The notes under the pieces: model-generated
What the model saw: only the letters and a program-made list of their open reading frames with translations
Databases searched by the model: none
Told to the model about the DNA's origin: nothing
In this document: piece by piece, positions 5,432 to 12,296 of the stretch
How the letters are laid out: every line of letters starts with the position of its first letter
Position numbering within the stretch: the stretch's first letter is position 1
Source of the DNA: DATDCY01 sp031406795 [NCBI: Candidatus Rokuibacteriota bacterium]
Lineage (GTDB): Bacteria > JAUVQV01
Reading direction: 5' to 3'
Length of the DNA stretch: 21,013 bases
NCBI GenBank assembly: GCA_031406795.1
Contig: JANOHV010000006.1
Span: 1 to 21,013 of the forward strand
Translations under genes and position numbers: made by a program

Positions 5432-8400
5432 CGTCGGGCAGCCTGAACGCGCCACGCAGCAGCGCGTCGTCGCGCTCTTCCGCGACGAGCTCGGATACCG
5501 CTACCTCGGGGACTGGACCGACCGCGAGGGGAACAGCAACGTCGAGGAGGGGCTTCTCAGCGCGAACCTGAGCCGGCGGGGCTACTCGCCGGCGCAGATC
5601 GGCAGGGCGATCCACGCGCTGCGCACCGAAGCCGACAACCACGCTCGCAGCCTGTACGCGAACAACAAGGCGGTCTACGTACTGCTGCGCTACGGCGTCC
5701 CGGTGAGGCTGGCGGCGGGGGAGGCGACGGAGACCGTCCACCTCGTCGACTGGCGGGATCCTGCGGCGAACGACTTCGCCATCGCCGAGGAGGTCACGCT
5801 GAGGGGGAACCTCGAGCGGCGCCCCGACCTCGTGCTCTACGTCAACGGTATCGCCGTCGGCGTGCTGGAGTTGAAGAACAGCCGCGTCAGCATCGGCGAC
5901 GGCATCCGGCAGAGCCTGTCGAACCAGAAGCCGGAGTTCAATGCGTGGTTCTTCGGCACCGTGCAGTTCGTCTTCGCGGGGAACGACTCGGAGGGGCTGC
6001 GCTACGGCACCGTCGGGACGCCGGAGACCTACTTCCTGCGGTGGAAGGAGGACGAGGCGGACGACCGCCGCTTCACGCTGGACAAGTACCTGTTGAAGAT
6101 CTGCGCAAAGGAGCGGCTGATCGAGCTGATGCGCGACTTCGTGCTCTACGACGGCGGCGTGAAGAAGCTCCCCCGCGCGCACCAGTACTTCGGTATCAAG
6201 GCAGCACAGCGGCACGTGCGCGAGCTCCGCGGCGGCATCATCTGGCACACCCAAGGGAGCGGCAAGAGCATCGTCATGGTGCTGCTGGCCCGGTGGATTC
6301 TGGAGAACAACCCGAACGCCCGGGTGGCGATCGTCACCGACCGCGACGAGCTGGACAAGCAGATCGAGCGGGTCTTCGCCGAGGCGGGGGAGGCGATCCT
6401 GCGCTGCACCAGCGGCCGCGACCTGATGAGCCGGCTCGAGCAGGCCCGGCCGCGCCTGCTCTGCTCGCTGGTCCACAAGTTCGGGCGGCGTGACGTCGAC
6501 GACTTCGACGCCTTCATCCGGGAGCTGGAGGCGCAGCCGGGCCGGGCGGTCGGCGAGATCTTCGTCTTCGTGGACGAGTGCCACCGGACCCAGAGCGGCA
6601 GGCTGCACCGGGCAATGAAGGCGCTCCTGCCGGAGGCGGTCTTCATCGGGTTCACCGGGACGCCGCTGCTGAAGCGGGACCGGCAGATGAGTCTCGAAGT
6701 CTTCGGCGGCTACATCCACACCTACAAGTTCAGCGAGGCGGTGCAGGACGCGGTGGTGCTCGACCTGGTCTACGAGGCGCGGGACATCGACCAGCGCCTC
6801 GGCTCCCCGCAGAGGATCGACGCCTGGTTCGACGCCAAGACCCGCGGGCTGAACGACTGGCAGCGCGAGGAGTTGAAGCGGCAGTGGGGGACGATGCAGC
6901 GCGTGCTCAGCTCGCGCTCGCGGATGGAGCGGGTGGTCAGCGACGTGCTCTTCGACTTCAGCGTCAAGCCGCGCCTCTCCAGCGAGCACGGCAACGCCAT
7001 CCTGGTCGCCTCGAGCATCCACGAGGCGTGCAAGTACTTCACGCTCTTCCAGAAGACGCCGCTCAAGGGGAAGTGCGCTGTCGTGACCTCCTACAACCCG
7101 CACGCGCAGGACGTGACCAGGGAGGAGATCGGGGCCAACACCGAGACCGAGAAGCAGTTCGTCTACAACACCTACACCGAGCTGCTCGCAAGCGTCGAGG
7201 CGCTGCCGGGGATGACCCGGACCGAGGGCTACGAGGAGCGCGCCAAGAGGCTCTTCGTCAAAGAGCCCGCGAGCATGAAGCTGCTCGTGGTGGTCGACAA
7301 GCTGCTGACCGGGTTCGACGCGCCGCCGTGCACCTACCTCTACATCGACAAGTCGATGCAGGACCACGGCCTCTTCCAGGCGATCTGCCGCGTCAACCGG
7401 CTGGACGGCGACGACAAGGAGTTCGGCTACATCGTCGACTACAAGGACCTCTTCCGGAAGGTCGAGAACGCCATCGCGGTCTACGCCTCGGAGCTGGATC
7501 ACAGTGCGGGGGGCGCCGACCCGGAGGTGCTGCTGCAGGACCGCCTCGCGAAGGGGAAGGAGCGCCTCGACCAGGCGCTGGAGGCGATCGCGCTGCTCTG
7601 CGAGCCGGTGGCGCCGCCGAAGGGCGAGCTGGAGCACATCCGCTACTTCTGCGGCAACACCGAGATCCCGGAGGACCTCAAGGCGCGAGAGCCGCAGCGG
7701 GCCGCTCTCTACAAGGCGACGGTGGCGTTGCTCCGCGCCTACGCCGCCATCGCCGACGAGCTGGAGGCCGCGGGGTACGGCAGCGCCGACGTCGCGCGGA
7801 TCAAGCGGCAGGTCCAGCACTACCTGGACGTCCGCGAGATCGTGCGCAAGGCCAGCGGGGAAAGCCTCGACCTCAAGGCCTACGAGGCGGACATGCGCCA
7901 CCTGATCGACACCTACATCGAGGCCGACGACCCGCGGAAGATCTCGCCGTTCGACGACATCGGGCTGCTCGATCTGATCGTGAAGACCGGCATCGCCAAC
8001 GCCATCGCCGCGCAGCTCGGGAAGATGAAGGGGAACCGGGACGCCGTCGCCGAGACGATCGAGAACAACGTCCGCAGGCGGATCATCAAGGAGCATCTGA
8101 ACGATCCGGCCTTCTTCGCGAGGATGTCGGCGCTGCTCGACGAGATCATCCGTTTCCGCAAGGAGCGGGCCGACGCGTACGAGGAGTACCTGAAGCGCAT
8201 CGCCGAGCTGGTGAAGCAGGTCGCCGCCGGCCACGGCGAGGAGATCCCCGAGCAGCTCAAGAGGAGCCCGGCCCTCCGGGCGCTCTACAACAACCTCAAG
8301 GCGGGCGGACGGCGACCCGACAGGGCGGATCGGGCGGCCGAGGGGTTCGGCGACGAGGCGTCGCCGCACGATCCCGAACTGCGCCTGGCGATGGCCATCG

Positions 8401-8549
8401 ACGAGACCGTCAAGCGGGTCCGGCCCGACGGCTGGCGCGGCGTGCAGGCTCGCGAGCTGGTCGTCAAGCGGGCACTGTATGACCTGCTGCACGACGAATC
8501 CGAGGTCGAACGGATCTTCCTGATCGTCAAGGCGCAGAGCGAGTACTGA
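5421..8549 (+). CDS. hsdR: Type I restriction enzyme R subunit (HsdR)
   Basis: The 1042-residue protein has the HsdR layout. The N-terminal PD-(D/E)XK nuclease shows D136 in RRPDLVLYV and E150-L-K152 in VGVLELKN. The SF2 translocase follows: Walker A TQGSGKS (277-283), DECH (385-388) and GFTGTP, then the second RecA lobe with LLTGFDAP and QAICRVNR. The C-terminal part is helical and would bind the methylase. HsdR drives ATP-dependent translocation and cleavage when assembled with HsdM2-HsdS. Neither hsdM nor hsdS is in this window, so it is an orphan locally. The GTG start overlaps vapC by 11 bases and has AAGGAA 5 bases ahead. The stop shares one base with the next ATG. The gene is full length with intact motifs. 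Confidence 0.93.
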   Translation: MVPDVGQPERATQQRVVALFRDELGYRYLGDWTDREGNSNVEEGLLSANLSRRGYSPAQIGRAIHALRTEADNHARSLYANNKAVYVLLRYGVPVRLAAGEATETVHLVDWRDPAANDFAIAEEVTLRGNLERRPDLVLYVNGIAVGVLELKNSRVSIGDGIRQSLSNQKPEFNAWFFGTVQFVFAGNDSEGLRYGTVGTPETYFLRWKEDEADDRRFTLDKYLLKICAKERLIELMRDFVLYDGGVKKLPRAHQYFGIKAAQRHVRELRGGIIWHTQGSGKSIVMVLLARWILENNPNARVAIVTDRDELDKQIERVFAEAGEAILRCTSGRDLMSRLEQARPRLLCSLVHKFGRRDVDDFDAFIRELEAQPGRAVGEIFVFVDECHRTQSGRLHRAMKALLPEAVFIGFTGTPLLKRDRQMSLEVFGGYIHTYKFSEAVQDAVVLDLVYEARDIDQRLGSPQRIDAWFDAKTRGLNDWQREELKRQWGTMQRVLSSRSRMERVVSDVLFDFSVKPRLSSEHGNAILVASSIHEACKYFTLFQKTPLKGKCAVVTSYNPHAQDVTREEIGANTETEKQFVYNTYTELLASVEALPGMTRTEGYEERAKRLFVKEPASMKLLVVVDKLLTGFDAPPCTYLYIDKSMQDHGLFQAICRVNRLDGDDKEFGYIVDYKDLFRKVENAIAVYASELDHSAGGADPEVLLQDRLAKGKERLDQALEAIALLCEPVAPPKGELEHIRYFCGNTEIPEDLKAREPQRAALYKATVALLRAYAAIADELEAAGYGSADVARIKRQVQHYLDVREIVRKASGESLDLKAYEADMRHLIDTYIEADDPRKISPFDDIGLLDLIVKTGIANAIAAQLGKMKGNRDAVAETIENNVRRRIIKEHLNDPAFFARMSALLDEIIRFRKERADAYEEYLKRIAELVKQVAAGHGEEIPEQLKRSPALRALYNNLKAGGRRPDRADRAAEGFGDEASPHDPELRLAMAIDETVKRVRPDGWRGVQARELVVKRALYDLLHDESEVERIFLIVKAQSEY

Positions 8550-9265
8550 TGGCCCGGCAGCTGAGGCTGGGCGACGTCACGGCCGACGTCGTCTTGAAGG
8601 ACATCAGGAACATCCATCTCAGCGTCTATCCCCCGACAGGTCGGGTGCGCATCTCCGCCCCCCTGCACATGAGCCTCGACACCATCCGCGTCTTCGCGAT
8701 CGCCAAGCTCGGCTGGATCAGGAAGCAGCAGGCCAGGCTTCGGGCTCAGGTGCGCGAGACGCCGCACGAGTACGTGGACCGGGAGAGCCACCACCTCTGG
8801 GGGAGACGCTACCTGTTGAAGGTGGTCGAGGCCGACCGGACGCCATCGATAGAGGTAAAGGGCGGATCTCTGCTCCTGCGGGCGCGAGCGGGGTCCGACC
8901 GGGCGAAGCGGCGGGATGTGATGGATGCCTGGTATCGCGATCAACTCAGGGAGGCTGTGCCGCCTTTGATCGCGGCGTGGGCGCCGGCCATCGGCGTGAC
9001 CGTGGAGCGCTTCTTCGTGCAGCGGATGCGGACCCGATGGGGCAGCTGCTCACCCGGCCGGCGCACCATCCGCCTGAACACCGACCTGGCGCGCAAGCCG
9101 CGGGAGTGCCTGGAGTACATCGTCGTTCACGAACTCGCCCACCTGTCGGAGCCGACGCACAGTGCCCGCTTCGTCGCGCTGATGGACCGGCTCATCCCGG
9201 GCTGGCGCCACCGGCGGGACCAGCTGAACCAGCTCCCCGTCCGCCACGAGGAGTGGTCCTATTAA
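8549..9265 (+). CDS. YgjP/DUF45-type M48-like metallopeptidase next to hsdR
   Basis: The 238-residue protein belongs to the YgjP-like DUF45 family of gluzincin-like metallopeptidases. The zinc motif is H194-E195-L-A-H198, with the third ligand H204 in EPTHSARF, followed by the typical end FVALMDRLIPGWRHRRDQLN. Upstream is the conserved RMRTRWGSCSPGRRTIRLN segment. Members are often encoded beside type I restriction genes and may regulate or process the complex, but the substrate is not established. The ATG overlaps the hsdR stop by one base, so it is translationally coupled and the last gene of this operon. The convergent gap after it (9266-9355) has no obvious terminator with a T-run. Confidence 0.88.
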   Translation: MARQLRLGDVTADVVLKDIRNIHLSVYPPTGRVRISAPLHMSLDTIRVFAIAKLGWIRKQQARLRAQVRETPHEYVDRESHHLWGRRYLLKVVEADRTPSIEVKGGSLLLRARAGSDRAKRRDVMDAWYRDQLREAVPPLIAAWAPAIGVTVERFFVQRMRTRWGSCSPGRRTIRLNTDLARKPRECLEYIVVHELAHLSEPTHSARFVALMDRLIPGWRHRRDQLNQLPVRHEEWSY

Positions 9266-9355
9266 TCCCGGCACGGTCCTGGGGTTGCGATCCCCGCGCA
9301 AACAGTTCACAGCTTGAGACAAGAGTTCGTCGACGTGGTCTGAGCAAGATCAACC

Positions 9356-9823
9356 TTACCGCAACCCGTACAGATACAGCAGCGCCGCCCAGCCTGACGG
9401 GAGGTGAGCGGGCGAGGTCTCGAGCTCGTTCCCGTACCTGACCGCCATCTCCAGGAAGAAGCGGGCGTGGAAGAACGCCTCGAGGATCGGCCGGGTTTGC
9501 CGGGTCCACTCCTGGTTGTGAGCCGACTCGAATTTTTTGCCGCTCGCCCCGTCCTGAAGGATCTCCTCGAACATCGGGTTGAAGGTGGTGATCCCTGCCG
9601 GCGCCAGGCTCTTCAGGACCTCGACGATGCTCCTGGTCAACTCCTGACGCTCGTAGACCTTCCACGACTGGTGGTAGAACCGATACACGGTATCCTCGTA
9701 CTCGTAGTCCGAACTCATCTCCTCGATGAGGTACTCCAACTCCGGCAATCGCGCCTGGATGTTCGCGAGCAGCTCGTTGGACTTCGCCTCCAGTTCGCTC
9801 AGGTCCATGTATTTCCGTGTCAA
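9356..9823 (-). CDS. Small helical protein of unknown function in the nuclease/glycosylase-like operon
   Basis: The 155-residue product is not assigned to a family. It looks all-helical: an amphipathic, possibly coiled-coil start (DLSELEAKSNELLANI), an acidic and aromatic stretch (SSDYEYEDTVYRFYHQSWK), a middle helix with a LAPAG turn, and a strongly patterned end, RPILEAFFHARFFLEMAV then LPSGWAALLYLYGLR. The end reads like a conserved family core. The TTG start at 9823 is chosen because GGAGG (9829-9833) is 5 bases ahead; ATG 9808 would be too far from it. It follows the glycosylase-like gene by 45 bases on the same strand and is convergent with the metallopeptidase gene. It probably belongs to the leftward operon as an accessory subunit (inference). 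Confidence 0.7.
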   Translation of the reverse strand: MTRKYMDLSELEAKSNELLANIQARLPELEYLIEEMSSDYEYEDTVYRFYHQSWKVYERQELTRSIVEVLKSLAPAGITTFNPMFEEILQDGASGKKFESAHNQEWTRQTRPILEAFFHARFFLEMAVRYGNELETSPAHLPSGWAALLYLYGLR

Positions 9824-9868
9824 TTGAGCCTCCTGTCAACGCCTGGCGGGCAGGTCGCTCCGTCATGT

Positions 9869-10627
9869 TCATGCACTGACTTGGCGATTCTCTTGCATGG
9901 CCTCTTTGATTGTTTTTATCAGTTTCTTTCGCCATTCATTGGATTGCCGTCCGGGATGGGCGCATTCAATAATGATCTGCGAACCATGTCTTCTTGCAGA
10001 GAATTCTTCTCGATTGTAAAGAACCACATTCTCAGAATCGAACAACTTGTCGAGCACCTCATACCGCTTAGTGAACAGAACGGTGATTTTGGCATTGACT
10101 GTTAGGATTTCCTTTGCCAGATATTCATGCTTCAAGCAATTGGCGTGCAGATTCCTTTGGTAGGAAGAGTTACCCGACAAGCATTTGCATGCATTGGAGA
10201 ATGCAACTTTCTCCAGCTTGTCATTCCAACTATATGCTTTGTCTGTGAAGAGGGAATCAATCACGTCCTTTATTATCGCCCAGTAGGTCCCCATCGATTC
10301 GATCGTGTTGAATGAGAACTGCAAGGGGCTGAAGCAGATACTGTCAATGTCGTTTGGCCAGCCGGCATCGCCGTGCCATCCAAAATGATCTCTCCCAACG
10401 AAAAGAATTTCCGGGTCTTTTCCTATCCAGTAAATTCCTTGTGGACCATCACGATCCGGTTTTTCTGAATATCCTGCTCTTGCTTCTGTGCACTCTTTAA
10501 TACAGGCAGGCAAATGTTTATTGTAGTAATCCCATATCTCAATGTACTTATTTCTTGATCCCCGAAAGTGCTCGAGAAACTTTTCATTATTTCTGTTCAG
10601 GTGTTTCTTGAATTCTGTGTCCCACAA
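9869..10627 (-). CDS. Divergent uracil-DNA-glycosylase-superfamily protein
   Basis: Starting at TTG 10627, which has AGGAG 8 bases ahead, the 252-residue protein shows the order of signatures seen in the UDG fold: PEILFVGRDHFG (72-83; motif 1 position, like GQDPY), VAFSNACKCL (141-150; like the VTNxxKC strand), C164 with the helix HEYLAKEIL, ITVLFTK (181-187), and IIIECAHPGR (218-227; like the HPS motif). The spacing fits family 4/5-like enzymes, but the residues are divergent, so activity and substrate base are unknown. The frame is open to 10786, but that extension is antisense-free coding of the nuclease gene in another frame and is rejected. Sampled stretches are only 33-45% GC, far below all neighbours, indicating recent transfer. 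It lies between the fusion nuclease and the small helical protein. Confidence 0.65.
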   Translation of the reverse strand: MWDTEFKKHLNRNNEKFLEHFRGSRNKYIEIWDYYNKHLPACIKECTEARAGYSEKPDRDGPQGIYWIGKDPEILFVGRDHFGWHGDAGWPNDIDSICFSPLQFSFNTIESMGTYWAIIKDVIDSLFTDKAYSWNDKLEKVAFSNACKCLSGNSSYQRNLHANCLKHEYLAKEILTVNAKITVLFTKRYEVLDKLFDSENVVLYNREEFSARRHGSQIIIECAHPGRQSNEWRKKLIKTIKEAMQENRQVSA

Positions 10628-10657
10628 TTTACTTTCTCCTTTTGCGGCCCGACCAGA

Positions 10658-10678
10658 GTGCGTCTGACTGTGACGCAC
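10658..10678. promoter_or_regulatory. Perfect palindrome ahead of the glycosylase-like gene, related to the WYL motif
   Basis: GTGCGTC-N7-GACGCAC lies in the 79-base gap between the nuclease stop and the glycosylase-like start. The minus strand aligns without gaps to the WYL/nuclease intergenic site at 16 of 21 bases, with the same 7-base centre. No T-run follows on the minus strand, so an operator is more likely than a terminator. Its link to the WYL protein is inferred. Confidence 0.5.
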
Positions 10679-10706
10679 CAAGAAATGAAGCACCTCTTCC
10701 AGTGAG

Positions 10707-12191
10707 TCATTGGACCATCTCCCGCAGCTTCTCCACGATCCGCACCATCGCCAGCGTGTCGAGACCGCAGTAATCGAGCAGGGCATTGCGGATGCGGGCC
10801 ACCTCCTGCGGGTCCTGGGTGGCGCACATCTCGTAGTAGGCGGTCATCGCCATTCCACCGTTGGCGACATCCATCTCATCGTACGAGAGTTCGGGGACGA
10901 GGAGCGGCAACACGTCCTTGATCGAGGAGGACCCCTTCTGTTGCCAGAAGTAGACCGAGCGGGCCTGGAAGAGTTTGATCGGGTCGTGGAATGACTCCAG
11001 CAGGCGCCCGATCCGCGTAGCGTACGGCGGGAGGTGCTTGGCAAGTTCGCGGAGCCTGGTCTTCTCGAAAGACTCATACCAGGCGATGACACTCGCGCCC
11101 TCGGGGATCTGCCCGAGGAGCGTCGCGGTAAGCTCTTCCCTCGGGTCAATACCGGGCTGTGCCAGGAACTCGTGGTGCACGAGAGCCGCGCCTTCGCTCG
11201 GCTGGACGTGCAATGAGTACTGGAAGGGGATCATTTTATAGGGGCGCGATTCATCGAACAGCGGGATTGCCGGGTTCACCGTCTCGAAATCGAGATAGCA
11301 GATGGGATAGCGGAGTGCGTCGAGAAACCGGCGAACTTCCTTCGTCTTGAGGGTGTTGCACTGCTTGATGGTCGATTCGACCTGGTGTCGTTGCTTTTCG
11401 CTCAACAAGTTTGCCGGGATGTCGCTCTGGCGCACCATTCCCTGACGGTACAAATCGAATCGCTTCGAGACAGTGAGCCTGCCAACCGTGAACACCGAGT
11501 CCTCCGGGATGTGCTGCCAGCAGTGCTTGTGGAAGTCGCAGTCGTACGGATCGCTGCAATGCGATCCGATGTCGATCGTCGGCATCTTCTCCTGGAGCAT
11601 TGCCCGCATTTCGGCGATCTCGGACCCAATGTCCGTCTGCATCTTCCTGACGTCGGCCGTGATGTCCACAATCTTGAAGAGTTTCTGGACGTCGATGTCG
11701 CCGCGGCGTGTGTAGCGATTGTCGACGTGGACTATGGCAACTTTCGCGATCTTCAGCCCGGCGCCGGCGAGGACATACAACTGGATCGCCGCATCGAAAT
11801 AATAGTGCTCCTTGACCTCGGCAGCCCCCTTCACCTCGAGGATCTCCCAGCCCGCGTCGCCGCGGTGCAGGATGTCGACCTTGACGAAGACGCCGTCATG
11901 CTCGAACGTTGCCTCGTAGATGGTCTCCTTGCCCTGATCGAGGAGATCTTGCGTCATCGCCAGCTGCTCGGGGTGTGTCATGCCCTCGTAGGGAACTTCG
12001 ACGCCGCCCGGGAAGAGCTGCTGCGCCAGCTTCCCGATCTCGTGGCCGCTGCGGAACCGCGCCTGCAGACTCGCGTCGGCTTCCTCGCTCAGATCCGGCT
12101 GGTGCTTCCTCAGCCAGAGCCTCTTGTGGCACTGATGACCGGCCATGAACAACGATTTACTGAGGTATCCCGACACCTTACGCTCTGCCAT
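10707..12191 (-). CDS. Fusion nuclease: Cas4/RecB-like domain plus DUF2779 DEDD exonuclease-like domain
   Basis: The 494-residue protein starts at ATG 12191; GGAGGAG lies upstream, slightly far. The N-terminal part looks like a Cas4/RecB PD-(D/E)XK nuclease: C21 in GHQCHKRLWL, H50, D106 in VKVDIL, E119-V-K121 and QLY (137-139). A cysteine triplet C212, C218, C224 (HCSDPYDCDFHKHC) with C21 would match the four-cysteine iron-sulphur site of Cas4. The C-terminal DUF2779 part shows an RNase-H-like 3'-5' exonuclease pattern: D301-F-E303 in CYLDFETVNP, VIAWYESFEKTRL, a central D403 and DYCGLDT (473-479). Thus two nuclease folds sit in one chain. It heads a leftward gene set and is divergent from the WYL regulator. 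The frame extends to 12314, but that would overlap the regulator start. Confidence 0.75.
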   Translation of the reverse strand: MAERKVSGYLSKSLFMAGHQCHKRLWLRKHQPDLSEEADASLQARFRSGHEIGKLAQQLFPGGVEVPYEGMTHPEQLAMTQDLLDQGKETIYEATFEHDGVFVKVDILHRGDAGWEILEVKGAAEVKEHYYFDAAIQLYVLAGAGLKIAKVAIVHVDNRYTRRGDIDVQKLFKIVDITADVRKMQTDIGSEIAEMRAMLQEKMPTIDIGSHCSDPYDCDFHKHCWQHIPEDSVFTVGRLTVSKRFDLYRQGMVRQSDIPANLLSEKQRHQVESTIKQCNTLKTKEVRRFLDALRYPICYLDFETVNPAIPLFDESRPYKMIPFQYSLHVQPSEGAALVHHEFLAQPGIDPREELTATLLGQIPEGASVIAWYESFEKTRLRELAKHLPPYATRIGRLLESFHDPIKLFQARSVYFWQQKGSSSIKDVLPLLVPELSYDEMDVANGGMAMTAYYEMCATQDPQEVARIRNALLDYCGLDTLAMVRIVEKLREMVQ

Positions 12192-12296
12192 GATCTTTTC
12201 CACTCCTCCCCGAGTGTATGATACTGTTGCCAAAATAAGCCTCAGGTGTGACAGAATCGGACGCAGCAGTAGTGAATGTTTTCCTGGGGGATGACT
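12192..12296. promoter_or_regulatory. Divergent promoter region between the nuclease and WYL genes
   Basis: This 105-base gap must hold promoters for both directions. It is AT-richer than its surroundings. Candidate -10 elements are TATCAT (minus) and TATGAT (plus) near 12217-12225, but no convincing -35 partner is found, which would suit an activated or tightly controlled promoter. The repeated motif at 12244-12264 sits on the regulator side of these boxes. GGAGGAG near 12203 serves the nuclease and GGGGG (12286-12290) serves the WYL gene. Confidence 0.5.
12244..12264 (+). promoter_or_regulatory. Putative WYL-regulator operator in the divergent promoter
   Basis: AGGTGTGACAGAATCGGAC with a following GC is an imperfect inverted repeat (GTGTGAC-N7-GACGCA) located 33 bases before the WYL ATG and 52 before the nuclease start. 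It recurs at 2172-2191 and, as a perfect palindrome, at 10658-10678. WYL regulators of defence loci such as CapW and BrxR bind operators in this position. Binding here is inferred. Confidence 0.5.

Noticed and set aside
5352-8492. A minus-strand open frame of about 1046 codons antisense to hsdR
   Set aside because: It is rich in Arg, Leu, Val, Asp and His with no recognisable domain, while the plus-strand frame has all HsdR motifs in order. It is a composition shadow.
9266-9355. Possible terminator between the convergent metallopeptidase and helical-protein genes (GGGG and CCCC around 9279-9296)
   Set aside because: The stem is only four base pairs and no T-run follows on either strand.
10658-10678. 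Reading the GTGCGTC palindrome as an intrinsic terminator
   Set aside because: No T-run follows on the minus strand and the next gene starts only about 30 bases on, so an operator is the better explanation.
10628-10786. N-terminal extension of the UDG-like frame to 10786
   Set aside because: It would overlap the end of the nuclease gene and adds a Trp/Arg/Cys-rich shadow sequence. The TTG at 10627 has a good AGGAG and gives a sensible start.
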